A DNA stretch of 64,000 nucleotides from Phlegmacium glaucopus. Lineage: Eukaryota > Basidiomycota > Agaricomycetes > Agaricales > Cortinariaceae. A model generated the notes under the pieces. The model was not told the origin of the DNA. It was given only the letters and a program-made list of their open reading frames with translations, and made no database searches. The position numbers and the translations under genes were made by a program. This document shows, one piece after another, positions 1-11,884 of this stretch (positions within the stretch are counted from its first letter, which is position 1; every line of letters begins with the position of its first letter). The DNA lies in assembly GCA_015039465.1 (NCBI GenBank), contig MU130073.1, positions 482,618-546,617 on the forward strand, given 5' to 3'.

Positions 1-190
1 TTGCCTTGCCAGCTTGAGCTACCCCCATCATAATTCAGTTAAAGATTATCAGACACATCAGGAATATATGATGTAATACATACAATCTTTGGCCAATATG
101 TGGTTCAAGGCCTTGAGATACCTGATAAACATCCCAGTTGGACTAGAATTTATCCCATGAACAATTAACCCATAGCTAATGCTTATGGTT

Positions 191-1880
191 TCACTTTCTA
201 CAGATTTTGTTAGCATATTTGTTCATGCACACATGATTCTTATTACCTCTAGCCATCTCCTCCATCTGACTGTAAGTGGCCCATCGCAATGCTTTCTGTT
301 CACCATGAAGTTGTAATACCATCCCTTGATTTGCAGCAAGGCTTAACAGATGCACTTCTCGGAGCATTTTTTGGTATGCTTCCTGGGTTGTGGACTTTAG
401 AAGCAAAGGAATACTAATTTCAAAGACCTGATCCTTTGGCACTTCATTATAGCAAAGTAGTATTCGAGCTTTTACACAGGTTGCTATCTCCTGTAAGCCC
501 ACAGGGAGACAGTTGCAATCGTAAAGGGGGCCACCTTTAGTAATCAGTTGAATAAACCATTCCTTTGTTATTTGTTCATCGGCATCTCCAAAATGAGGGA
601 AACCAGTGCGCAAAAGACGTAACATCACAAAGAGATATGCCTTCAGTAACTGTGCATCTTTTGACTGCGTGGTTAAGGGGGATAGACCGACACACAATGT
701 CCTGGCAAATCTAGACTTATGAAGTACATCTTGAACGTCCGGAGATGGTTCTAGACCTGCAATAGCAACTATAATCTGGTCCATCTCGGCACTTCCGAGG
801 CAGATATCATGGAGCCAGAGTAGCAATTGAGCTTTCGAAATGTCAGACAATGAAGGGTTATATTGCTCGGTCTTAAAAAGCCAACCAGCAAGGCGGATAA
901 GGAACGTCGTGATTGGAGTTTGATATGGGCAGTCAGGGCGAAAGACGGGTACTGTTGCAGTTCCCAAGTATAATATAAGCGCAACAACTGTGAAGACTAG
1001 AGTGATAGCTCCGATCGGCGCGTACTCTCCAAACAGAAAAATGGCAAGACCAAAGGCAAAGAGGAAGTATGCGGTGTGGAGAAGAATTGGAAGAGAGGTG
1101 ATAACGTCAGTCAGATGCCAACTAGAAATACCAAGGAATCGACGATGCCTGTGATACGCGTCTTCGGCATTCGGCTTATGTTGAACACGAGCATAATCAG
1201 CAACCCAGCTTTTCGCCAGACTGGCCCCAAGTGCGCTGAGCAGGCTGAAAGCGAGGCTACAAAACCATAGTCCATTGACGATTTTAGAGGATAGAGTAGG
1301 TTTAAATGCGGGGGGTTTATAAGTGTGCATCAAGCCGTTTTGAGACTGAAGCAAAGCCTCAAGGAGGGCATTCGTTGTCTCGTGTGGGTCTGCTTGTAAT
1401 CCTTGACTTGCTTGGATGATGAAAGCTGAAAGGACAGCGGAGAATAAACCGGCCTAGAACAGATAAGACATGGATTTGGTGCAGCATTGACCATATCAGG
1501 CGAAGACATACAAAAATGAGGAGTGAATCAAGGCCGCTATTATGACTCTCTTTCATGTGTTCATCGACATTCCTGGCTTTTTCCTGATACAGCTGCCAGA
1601 TCTTGGAGTTTAGTCCGCATTCTTGTTGAAAGGGATTTCCCTGATCGTTCTCGGCGGTTGCATCACGAGGAACTGGATCCCCGTGAAGTTTGGTAGCTTT
1701 CGCACTCGCATTCTGGTTTAATTCAGTAAATGGATTAACTCAGGATGTAAAGATATCAGTACCAAAGTCTCTTTTTCATCGGTCTGGGCAGTTTCCTGCG
1801 GTATTTGCAATCCTTCTTCCAACGTCGAAGCGTTCGCGAACGCCTCATCGCCATTCAATCTTAATACGGGCTACAGAATA
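191..1880 (-). CDS. DUF6535 domain membrane protein
   Basis: The family is found in Agaricomycetes and has no established function. The 3' exon (191-1453) encodes at least four hydrophobic stretches, including FAFGLAIFLFGEYAPIG and LVFTVVALILYLG, followed by a soluble helical C-terminal half. A clear intron (1454-1511, donor GTATGT, acceptor TTCTAG) joins an upstream exon ending SGLDSLLIF to AGLFSAVLSAFIIQASQGLQ. That join is the DUF6535 signature: a short polar segment, then the first membrane helix, then 'DP.ETTNALL'. Upstream the reading frame continues to about 1735 (VNPFTELNQNASAK). A further acidic exon seems to lie near 1760-1880, but I could not close its junction, so the N-terminus is uncertain. 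The stop is at 191-193. Such genes are usually multicopy and variable in mushrooms. Function unknown; family call fairly sure, start uncertain. Confidence 0.72.
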
Positions 1881-2375
1881 AATGGTCAGTTTTACTCCCA
1901 GTTTAGTGGTCACATCATACGTTTTCATTCACTAGATTTGACATTGTATCGACAATATGCGCGGAGCGGGAGGATTGTGGATGAAGCTCGATGAAGGTTG
2001 GGTTTCTTGCTTTGTAACCAGGCATAGTGAATTTGCACACCAACGTCAGCTGATCATTGTGACATGAGCGCTCAGCGCTCAGCAAGGTATCGTTTCTAAT
2101 TGCATAACTGTGGCATATATTATTTCGTTCAAATCTAAAATCATACACACATAAGTACTTACGATTTATCGTACTCCCCAAATTCCGATTTCAAATTCCA
2201 TCCTGTTGGTTTTTTTTCTTCTTGATATTTTGTCGATATTTATATTATTTGACTACCAAGTTGCAGGAATAATGGAATAATTTAACAATACAAAAAAAGA
2301 AAGAAATTCAACCAAGTACGTATAGAACATCTCGGATGCCCAAAGCCCATTTACAACACCACAGAAGAATAAAAA
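1881..2375. other. intergenic, no gene seen
   Basis: AT-rich spacer between the 5' end of the DUF6535 gene and the 3' end of the LIM gene. It holds poly-T and poly-A runs near 2205-2320 but no convincing reading frame. Confidence 0.5.
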
Positions 2376-5300
2376 TCAAACTTCATTTCGTAACATGATA
2401 CTAAAACATCGTTCACAGAAAGGCTTATCGTCTCTCTGGAAGAAGGAAGGATCATCAAAAGGTTTATCACAGCTCTACATTTATATATATATAAAAGGAT
2501 TGATCAGAATTCTGATACAGGAAAAAAAAAAGGATCAGCACTTACAGCGCAAACGAAACATCCCCAACACCATTTTCCACCAAGAGCTTCTACCGCCTCA
2601 TCATGATCTCGAATGGAGCGTTTACACCGTTTACATTTTGGCAGTCGTAGTCGAACATGGCATGCTTCACAATACGGATGTCCTTTATACACCGTAAAGC
2701 CTTCAAATTCACCATCACCACTCAACGCAACTTCCCCTATAGAGACAAAAATGAGTTTAGCTTATGATAAACAAGAGGAAATTAAATTTCTTTCACCTTT
2801 AGAATCTGGGAAAGACACTGAGGGGGACAAAAACGGATCTCCACATTCGGCACAGAAGAAGTGCTGGGTATGATATGTTCTTTTCCCAAGAGCAGGATCA
2901 TCCAAACTGATAAACTGTTCTTCGACAATCGCAGTCTTGCATGAATAACACCTCGGTGCAAATTTCTACAAATCATCAAATTAACCTCTAACCCTCAACG
3001 AAGGAGAAGGACGTACCTCATGATAATCCAAATGGCAATACGGCCGACCTTCATGCTCATACGAACTCACATGCTCCAACAGCTCATCACAAACCGTACA
3101 GCGGAAACACGCCGGATGCCATCTTGACCCCATCGCACTAACAATACGACCAATGATAGACCCATTACATCCTCCACAAATGAGCCCACCACCACCTGGT
3201 CGTGGTTGTCCCCCAAATTGGGATTGTTGCGACGCCGATTGAGCATGACGATGAGAATGAGGATTTCGATCATCAGGTCCAGAAACGCTGATACTAGGTC
3301 CATCATACTCAGGACCAGAAACACTGACACCAGGTATGTCATAAACCTGTACCCTTGGTGAATTATCCACTTCACGAGGTTGTTTCCTTGGAGAGCCTCC
3401 GCCATCTACATTGATCCTAGGCGGCTCAACGTTTATACTAGGCGCACCGCCATTATTGTTGTTCATACGAGGTGAAGAGTCGATATTAATCCTAGGGACC
3501 GATCCAGCCCCATCTACTTGGATCCTAGGTGGCCCTGGAGGTGGTGATGGATCACTGGCAATATTAATACGAGGGACCTCACGCTGAGCGCGTCTGTGAT
3601 TATGCCGCTGGCGATGTTCACCTTCACTTTCATCATTGCTTCCCTCCTCTAGCTTAGGTATATCAGCCAGCTTGTCTCTACCCCCAACAGGATGTGGCGA
3701 TTCAATACCAATAGTAGGAGGCGGTGCAGGCGTCTGTGACTGATAATGAGCAGTATTGAACGGCATGTGCTTTATCTGGTTCGGAAATGGCGGATGCGAG
3801 GAAAACTGGTGTTGTTGATCATGAGAGCCAATAGGAGCCTGCATCTGAGTAGTACTGGACCCATATATCTGACTTTGTGGTCTCTTTCTCAATCCCTCTT
3901 CATGCACATGCGCAAACTCAGGAGCGGAATACAGCGACCTCCTACGCTGTAGTCGTTCTTCAATTCCATCATCAGTACCCGAAGCACTATAAGTTTGACT
4001 TTCGGGACGTGCAGGAGGCTGTGGCAATGGCTCTCTCCTCGAAATCAAGACAGGAGGACCAGGTGATGGAGATCGAATAATAGTAGCTCGAGGAGGTGGG
4101 TCGTCTAAACTCATATTCATCTTCCCACTAATGCCAGTTGAACGCAATTGTTGTCTTGCACCGAATTGAGAGGCAGGCGGAGCGACCGATCCTGGTTGAG
4201 GTCGCATGTCGAAGTAACCCCCACCATCGTTCGTTACAGAACTAGAAGCTGAGGATGATCCTGGAGTCCTCGGTAAACGAGGGAGATCCGCAGGCCAACT
4301 ACCAGTCGAACTTTGGTTATCAACCGAACGAGTTCTATCGTTCATCCCCAGAGCAGCAAACTTCCTAGTCATTCCCTCCTGCTGCTGATACTGCTTCTCC
4401 AACTTCCTTCGACCACCCACATCTCCGCCACTATCATCAAGATGATAATCGTCGTACTTGAGCGTTGTAGGTTTCCATCTCGGTCCTCCTTTCACTGGTT
4501 TCTCAAATACCCCTGCACCACCAGCTATCTCGCGTACCATAGCTGGAGGTTGTGGTAATCCAGTACCACCCCTACTCTCTGTTTCCCGAAAACGACGGTT
4601 GGCGGGTTCTGATATTGGACTTCGATCCCATTCCTTCTTTTCTTTATTACGAATGCGACGATATCGTTGATCTTTTTCCTCTTCCTCCTCGTCGCCTTCT
4701 TCGTAATTAGTACCATATCGTGTTACCGTAGCAGGACCAGCCCGTCGATTGGCAGGTAAATCACGGATACCCCATTGAGGGCTAGGACCTTGACCCCGTA
4801 GCGGACCTTGACCTTGCCTACGTTCTCGCTCCGGTCCTTCTCTGGAAATCCCATTCTTCATGACTTGTTTCCTACCCCTCATCCTTTCCTCCTCCTCCTC
4901 CTCCTCCTCCTCCTCCTCGTCGTCGTCGTCATCATCATAAGCCAACCTAACCTCCCTATCATCCTCAACCTTCCTCCTCCTGATAATCTTCTCATCATCG
5001 ACAGAAAACGCCGAGCCTGCCCTCCCCTCCCACTCCAACTGTCGCCGTTGCTTGGCAACAACAACGTCTCTCTCCCTCTCCTCATACGCACTCCTCGAAC
5101 GTTCATGCATTTGAAATCGCTTCCTCTCTCCTCGTCCATGATCATCATCCGAAACGTCTCTTAGAGGCGCCGTTCGACGATTAACAGCTCCAAATCCAAG
5201 CATCTTATCACGTTCCTCGGAAAGAACGCGTCTTTTAGGTTTTAGAATAGTCTTGGTGGCTTTGGGTGTGATATCTTTTTCTTGACTATATGGATCGTCG

Positions 5301-7493
5301 CGTGCTCGTCGTGGCACGATTCGAGTTGTGTGACCATTAGTGAGAGTGTTACCGTCTGTATATGCGGTATACGGATCGGTTTTGTCTTTAGGTTTTAATC
5401 TGAGTTTTCGTTTTGGCGTACGCATATCTTCTTCCTCCTCAAATTCTTGGTCATACCTCCTTCTTGGCAGGCCTCGACTCGACGCAACTACGATCCCACT
5501 GTCGAGACTAGCGATGGGTCGTGTATATTTCTGTCGTTCATTTTGAGGATTATAACGAGGATCGGGCTGTTGTTCATCATCCTCTTCGTCCTCTTCCTCT
5601 CCATCCTCGTCGCTGTCGGTTTCTTCTTCTGAGTCATCTTCATCATCCTCGTCATCCTCATCTTGAGTTTCGTCATAGCCATTAGGTGTCCTTATATGTC
5701 CGTAATAAGCCTGCTGCTGCTGTTGATATGTATGCCGCTGCTGAACTGCTGGCTGTCCCACACTTGTAGGACCCGATTGACCCGATTGCTGGTACTGTGA
5801 GGGAGGATACTGCTGATACTGAGGAACACCTTTCGTTGACGAAACAGCTGGGACAGGTGGTTGTGGCGGAGCAACAGTTTCTTTCTGCTTCTTCTTCAAC
5901 TTGCCTTGCACAGCATTAGCAGGCGGAGCTACCACTGGCGCAGGTTGTGTTGGCACCACTTGCGCTTTTGGCTTCGGATGAGGTTCGCTAACCATACCTG
6001 CTGCATACCCCCAAGCTGGAGCTGGGTAGTCAGGTATGGTACGCCTCCATATTGGAGTAAACTTCTTTGGTGGGGGTGCTGATGTATCTGTCGTTGTGTT
6101 AGCAGAGGTGGTGGATGTTGATGACGATGAGGTGGACGAGGTGGACTTTGGAATCGTACTAGTAGCAACAGCAGAAGATTTATTCCAAGGTAAAGCAGGT
6201 GCATTATCTTTAGTTGGACTATTTGATTCTGAAGATGGTTGGGACTGAAACCTTGGCGGACTATTCCTCCTCTTCGGCGTTGCAGAAGACGGAGCAGAAG
6301 ACACCGAGCTCTGAATGGCGTAACTGGAAGTCCTGGACAGCCCAACAGGTTCCGAGTTCTTTACGGGACTGTGAGACGAAGGTGGGGGTAAAGAACTTTT
6401 AGTAGGACTTGGTGTACGCTTCGTAGTAACAGGTTGCGGCTGCGATGAAATGGATGAGGTAGAGAACGCAGAACTTGCAACAGAGCTTGAAGATTTAGTA
6501 GGCCCCTGTGGAAGTCTTCCTAGATCCACTGTAGCTCGTTTGTCAGTGCCTCCAGCAGGCGTGGGTAAGGGTCGACCGCGCGTCGGAGAGGGTGGGTTAG
6601 ACGAAGGCGCCACTATTGTTTGCGTAGGCTGCGTCGGAAAAGGTCTGTTAGATCCAGAAGGTGGATTGTCGGCCGATGGACTGGCAAAGGGTAGAATAGG
6701 CGTCTTTGCATTAGCACCAGGGGATGGTTGAGGTAGTGGCCTTCGAGCAGGGGTTTGAGAAGGGGTCTGAGGTGCTGCTTGGGTTGGCACCTGGACTTGC
6801 GCCTGCGCCTGGGCTTGTTGAGCCAAAGTAGCTGAAAGTGCGATAGGTGGAGGCCGAGATGCCGGCACCCGCCATGATGACCCGGAAGAACTAGTTGGAA
6901 TTGCACCTGGCGTCTGCGAGGCAAAAGACGTCTGAGGAACATAGGGTATTTGCGATGGAGAATGAGAAGAGTACACCTGCTGGGGTTGCTGCTGTACTGG
7001 ATACTGAGCCTGTTGATATGGAGTTTGAGATGGAGCATAAGGAGTTTGAGATACGGGATATGGAGTTTGCGATTGTGCGTACGGAGGTTGAGAAGGTATG
7101 TATGGCGTTTGGGACTGAGGGTAAGGGGTCTGAGGCGAGACGTGCGGCGTCTGACTCAATTGATAAGGCGTTTGTGGAGGAGCATACGGAGCCTGTGGTA
7201 TTTGTTGACCATATTGTTGCTGAGAAAAGGGGTATCCGCCTTGGGGTTGGACGGTCTGTGGCTGCTGGTAAGTCGGATGCCTTTGGAGATGGGGTTGCGG
7301 TTGCGGTTTCCCCAACTGTTGATATATGTTCTGTGGTTGAGATTGGGGGTACACCTGCGTATACTGGGGTTGCTGGGGTTGCTGCTGCTGCTGCTGCTGC
7401 TGCTGTTGATAATAGCCCGAGTTGTGGGCCATAGCAAGCACCCTAGAATAATTATCAGCAAAATATAATAATCAGATTCATAAAATTGCATAC
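2376..7493 (-). CDS. Large paxillin-like LIM domain protein
   Basis: A scaffold protein of more than 1,600 residues, likely acting at the actin cytoskeleton or polarity sites as fungal paxillin-like (Pxl1) proteins do; that role is inferred. Exons read as 3017-7442, 2797-2965, 2546-2736 and 2376-2474, all GT-AG and in phase. The N-terminal ~900 residues are low complexity: a poly-Gln start, a tandem SQTPY-type repeat, Pro/Ser-rich segments, and Asp/Glu runs (around 4890-4940 and 5580-5690). A charged middle follows, then a PRI(N/Q)V-type repeat block. Three LIM zinc fingers end the protein: LIM1 starts ICGGCNGSI and has WHPACFRCTVC; LIM2 starts RCYSCKTAI and ends YKGHPYCEAC; LIM3 starts KCKRCKRSI and, with the last exon, has CWGCFVCASCDKPF and FCERCF. 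An additional 5' exon ending at 7494 splices in frame, so the N-terminus probably extends upstream of MAHNSG. Confidence 0.85.
4888..4938. repeat. CCT/CGT/CAT trinucleotide tract
   Basis: Uninterrupted CTC repeats followed by CGT and CAT units lie inside the LIM gene. Read on the minus strand they encode consecutive Asp and then Glu residues. Such tracts change length easily by replication slippage. Confidence 0.85.
6990..7240 (-). repeat. Minisatellite coding QTPY repeats
   Basis: Degenerate tandem units of roughly 24-30 bases encode repeated (S)QTPYxxS blocks: SQTPYPQSQTPYIPSQPPYA, SQTPYPVSQTPYAPSQTPYQ. They lie near the N-terminus of the LIM protein. Confidence 0.75.
7380..7408 (-). repeat. 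CTG microsatellite coding poly-Gln
   Basis: Perfect CTG repeats on the plus strand encode the Gln run directly after MAHNSGYY. Confidence 0.85.
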
Positions 7494-7630
7494 CCTTGCT
7501 TTGAGATCAACGCTTGCTCCAGGATATCAACTTCCAAATCAGGTAATGGCCAAACGCGATCATATGACCGTGGCTGATCGATAATGTACGCGCCTGGAAA
7601 TAACGCTAACGACTGCTGCGAATCTGCGAT
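7494..7630 (-). CDS. Probable 5' coding exon of the LIM gene
   Basis: On the minus strand the stretch up to about 7630 is open and reads QSLALFPGAYIIDQPRSYDR and then WPLPDLEVDILEQALISKQ. It ends in a GTATGC donor (7488-7493). Spliced to the acceptor at 7443-7444 it enters the frame of VLAMAHNSG. No in-frame ATG occurs within it, so at least one more upstream exon is needed; a candidate start is MPSPSSSSS near 7700. Confidence 0.45.
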
Positions 7631-7639
7631 ATAAAGACT

Positions 7640-9899
7640 AAAGTACTATGCCATATTTCACGACTGTGCTCAACGACGACGACGACGGCGACGGCATCTC
7701 CAGCTCGCCAGCAAAAGAAAAAACCACGACAACTTGAAATCTACTTAAACTTAACTGGGTAACAGAACCGATGTAGACAAGAAAAGAATTGACCCTGGTA
7801 AGTGATAATGTCACCGCATGGAGAGGATGCGCTCATAGGGCCTTTGCTATCGATTAGAAGCAGTGGTACCCCCATTTCCACAGGACAAATTCAAAAGACC
7901 TATGCCATTGGTTCTACGCAGGGACTCCAATTCTTCGGTCTGGCGTTTAGGCTCTCAATTTGATTGAAAATCCCACAAAAACAATATCGCTCCCGAGTCT
8001 CAACTCGAAAGCCAAAGCAATTTCTTTCAATATGTCTCGTTAAATCCTACATAAATGAGAAAGAGTGTCTCTGTAGGATGGGGAGCGATGACCCTGCTGC
8101 TGGCTGTGTTGCTTTGCTCCCGCGGGCCAACCGCGTACTTGTTGCACTATATTTTTTCCTTCAAGAATACAGGAACCGAAATGTACCCCCCCTCAGAATC
8201 CTGTGGTGAGGAATAAGCAACAATATAATTAGAGCCTGATATTTACCTCCCGATAAACTGACGACAGATGCAAAAAAAAATCATTGGCTTGAAGTTTGAC
8301 ACTCCCTTCCGCGGCTTATGTAGCGTCAAAGACCAATGATAGCAAGCTGTGGCAAAAAAATTCCTGGCGAAACTTACACAAAACGTCAAGATCGGAGCGC
8401 CTATTGCATGTCCACTGGCCACCTGCTGAACATCGCTCTTGAGAGTCATGTACTGCCAGCCGAACCGATGTTTGTCCCCCCGAATAGAAAATATCTAGAT
8501 GCGAATTCTCCTCGGGTAGGTCAACCTTAATCATTCTTATCTAGATGTGTTCCAAGGACGGTAGTTATCAGGATTAAATTGGGTACGTAGACTTTGGTGT
8601 GGGAGATAACGATGTGAAGGGTAGACAATATCCATCTTCATCGTGTACAATCTGCAAGAACGTGCCAATTGTGTTACACTGTAAGACTAGCATTTGGATA
8701 AGATGAGTAATATTGGACCCCAAATGAGCTTATGCAGTACATACACCTTTCAGTGACCCAAGCAAGCAATTATCTCGAGGCCCGCCACCGTGTAGTCGCA
8801 ATCACCATTGACCTTTTTGATTGATGACTTGAAACCTTATAAAATCATAATTGTAGAAGAAGAATTGCTCTACAAGCGCAAGACCGCGGACCCGGTATGA
8901 GCATCTTTTTGACGTGTTGAACGTTGAGGGTTCAATCATAATACTTAAGTCGACCTGTATGTAGAACCATTCGTTACAACGTCGAGGCTAGAACCTGGAA
9001 TGACATCTTTAAGTTGCTCAAATCTGCACTTCGTCAAGGTGAATCAACCCAAGTATAGGTGCGATGCTGAATTGTCACGTACGATTCAGGAACTAGATCG
9101 CTGGAAGGGAACACGTAGCTGTGATCTATACAGTTAGTCAAGCATAACTTATGCACTGATGGTGCCAAGTAGGATTGAAGATCTGTCTGTGTAATTAGCG
9201 AGCCAAAACCGCTTCAAGGGCTCTGCGATTTAAAGTAAAGTGAAGGACTTCCAGGAAGAGGAAAGGTTATGGGGAAGAAAGTTTGATAAAAGACGTTTGA
9301 TATCCCGTCAGGATGGCGTTGACAATGTCTAGAGACTTTTTCTTGTCGTTTGTACTTAACAGTGATTGATGCTGCCATTAGTTACACGTTGGCAGGTGCA
9401 TCGCCAAAATATGACGCTCATGACGGCTCGTCAGCAGAAAATGACAGCTATACATATCCAACATCAGAGTCAAATTGGATAGATGGGGACACAAGTGAGG
9501 GAGCTTACAAGAGAGGAAATTACGAAGAGAGAACCGTCAAGACGATAATCCAAAAATGCAAATTTGACCAATGAGTTGTAAGATTGAGTGTGAACCAGTA
9601 TTTGTGTAACAGCGAGACAGGACAAAGCGAAAACATAGATTTCATGAATGAGTCAGTTCGAAAGAGGCGAGCAACTCAAAAGAAGAGACCGATCAGCAAT
9701 AAGTTGAAAAGATTTTGAGAGAGAAAGTTAAACGCGAAACAAAAACGGGCCAGCAAGGTAGAGAACGAGAACTGGGTAACAAGTCATCATCAAATATCGT
9801 CCCTCCCGATCCCAAATCCCGACCTATCGCTCCCGTCATCGTAATCCGCTCGCCCTTTTCACCGACAAAAGGCTCCTCTGCCAAGACTATGCAGTTTGC
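7640..9899. other. long intergenic stretch
   Basis: About 2.2 kb between the LIM gene 5' end and the NAC-beta 3' end. The part near 7660-7700 holds a GAC/GACGGC repeat that may belong to the LIM 5' UTR or first exon. From 8000 to 9890 I see only short open frames with no recognisable motif. Confidence 0.45.
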
Positions 9900-10572
9900 T
9901 CAGTCAAGGCTGGCTTTAATATCAGCCTCCACATCAAAGTTCTCCACAAGGTCAGGTACATCGTCGTCATCCTCTTCTGCAGCACCTGCGTTAGGTGGTC
10001 GCTGCTGACCTTGCTGAATAGCTTGATAAGACTCTGCAAGTTTGCGTAGCGATGCTAATGAATCAGGACCAAGTTGGTTCAGAATGCCGGGTACAAGTTC
10101 TGTAAGCTCTTTTACGTGTCCGGTGCCGTAGATGGCGAAAGTGTTGGCTGATACAGCGGCGTGAACTAAAATTCAACCAATACATTCAAGTCAGCTAACT
10201 ACTCAATGGCTTCCATGATCGAGAAAGAGTGAAACGTGACTCTGGGAGATGAACAGAACCTCACCTTTTGGTGCCGTGAAGTGAAGTACGTTTCCATCGT
10301 CTCTGAACATGTTGACTTCCTCCACACCAGGAATCGGTTGTACATTCAATTTTTTGAGGGCGCCCTGAAGCTTTTTGTCGTCTTGGGCCGCCGAAGGTTT
10401 AGTTTTTCGTACAATTTTTCGGCGTACAGTTCCCTTTCCACCTAAAATGAGGTGAGTGAATGAATTTTTGGCCTGAGTACAGAGCGGTGATCGATTCCGA
10501 CTGTACGAGCAACTCACCAATCCTGTTAGCTGCGGCAGCAGCTTGTAGTTTTGCCAATTTTGCAGGGTCCAT
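9900..10572 (-). CDS. EGD1: Nascent polypeptide-associated complex subunit beta
   Basis: NAC-beta (BTF3 family) forms a heterodimer with NAC-alpha at the ribosomal exit tunnel, where it shields nascent chains and helps control targeting. Three exons, 10518-10572, 10265-10441 and 9900-10165, give 165 residues, the normal length. The start [19 protein letters not shown] is typical. The basic ribosome-binding stretch [12 protein letters not shown] follows, then the NAC domain (residues about 35-100: [42 protein letters not shown]). The C-terminus is acidic. The gene is divergent from the diamine acetyltransferase, with 164 bases between the two starts. Identification is secure. Confidence 0.95.
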
Positions 10573-10736
10573 GGTGGGTTTAGGTTATGGATAGGGGGGA
10601 GCCTGCGGACTGAGTTGTTGGCCGTCGGGGATGATGAGGATGAAAATGTTCAATAAGGTTTAGAAACAAACATATGTAAATACATCTCTCAGCCACCGCG
10701 TGTAACGTTGCCGGAGAACTCTCAGCTCATACCCAA
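10573..10736. promoter_or_regulatory. Shared promoter region of EGD1 and acetyltransferase
   Basis: Only 164 bases separate the divergent start codons, so both promoters must lie here or overlap. No clear TATA box was recognised. Confidence 0.5.
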
Positions 10737-11673
10737 ATGTCTGCAGTATTTCATATTAGACAGGCAAATCCAGAGGATGTGGTATGAATATTGCTGAAAC
10801 AAATTCGTATACAATTTCCTGAAATTTTTTGGGCAGGATATCATATTGCAGTTGGTCACTGATCTTGTACGTTTTGGTATCTTATCATTTGAAGGGGTAA
10901 CAAATGAATCCCCCTTGAAGGCAACATACGAGAAAGAGCCAGAATCAGTCAAAGCTACTCCAGAACTTGTGTGTCAATTTACATGAAGCTATTTGACCAA
11001 GTTCTGAAGTATAGCGCTATAGTTTCGCAAAAATCTATTCGAAACTCCGTTCGCCCATGCGCTGCTCGCATTCACCGGAACCGCTGAAACTGTCGGTGAA
11101 CCAATTGGCTTGGCTCTGTATTTCTTCAATTATTCCACATGGACAGGGAGACCAGGATTATACGTAAGTAGACCCTTGGGACTTGACCCGACCCGACTTC
11201 TCTTTTTCAAAATCGATTGTTCCCTTGGTGTTTGGTATTCAACTGATCGCGTCACTCAAAGCTTGAAGATTTATACGTGAAACCGGAACACAGGTCTCTA
11301 GGGGTCGGCAAAGCTTTCTTTGGTCAGCTGGGAAAAATTGCTCAAGAAAAGGTAAGAGTCTCCCCTTTCTCTCCCATTCTACACGCATTTCCGAGGACTT
11401 TTTCGATATTAACCTTCGAGTACTTTTTTATCGTATAAAGAATTGTGCGAGACTGGACTGGGCCGTTCTCAAGGTTAGTCTGTTTCATGGATAGAAACAT
11501 GAGGAGGTTTTGTGACGCTTTCCGATATGCTTCATGATTCCTTGCGGCACATTCAGTGGAATCAGCCGTCCATCGATTTCTATGAGAAACGGCTAGGTGC
11601 GCAGCCCATGTCCGAATGGATGGGCATGAGGCTCGGGGAAGAGGGCATAGACAATCTCAAAATGTTCCTTTAA
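10737..11673 (+). CDS. Diamine/spermidine N-acetyltransferase, GNAT family
   Basis: SAT1-like enzymes move an acetyl group from acetyl-CoA to polyamines or related amines. Seven short exons (10737-10781, 10837-10866, 10921-10968, 11023-11163, 11262-11351, 11441-11473, 11557-11673) join in phase to 167 residues, the usual size. It starts MSAVFHIRQANPEDV. Family marks are LYFFNYSTWTGRPGLYLEDL and VKPEHRSLGVGKAFFGQL; the latter is the GNAT motif A (R-x-x-G-x-G) that binds acetyl-CoA. They are followed by WNQPSIDFYEKRLGAQPM, the motif B region with the catalytic Tyr. The substrate cannot be fixed from sequence; related enzymes act on spermidine, diamines or thialysine. The gene lies head-to-head with EGD1 and ends about 210 bases from the convergent coactosin gene. 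Confidence 0.92.
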
Positions 11674-11884
11674 AGAGTTGCAGGGCGGCGAAACTAGAAT
11701 ATAGTTGAGCAGGGGATTGTGGAAACCGTGGAAGTGGTCCGGGAAACATTTCGAGGGGCCCTTGCGGTGTGTAGAATACATTTATTCAGAACGCCGAATT
11801 TAATGGCACGCGATCGATGATGACTTGATTTTCTAATACATACAACCACTCTGCATTGACATGGTACGGATCGGTATTCAAACA

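Noticed and set aside
4808..5164. Leu-rich plus-strand frame of 118 codons
   Set aside because: It is antisense to the Asp/Glu tract; the Leu run is the complement of the trinucleotide repeat.
6895..7468. Long plus-strand frames opposite the Gln/Pro-rich part of the LIM gene
   Set aside because: They are antisense shadows of repetitive coding DNA (repeated WSL/RRL and EF/AV patterns) with no independent support.
8243..8534. Overlapping minus-strand frames upstream of the LIM gene
   Set aside because: Short, overlapping each other in different frames, with no recognisable domain.
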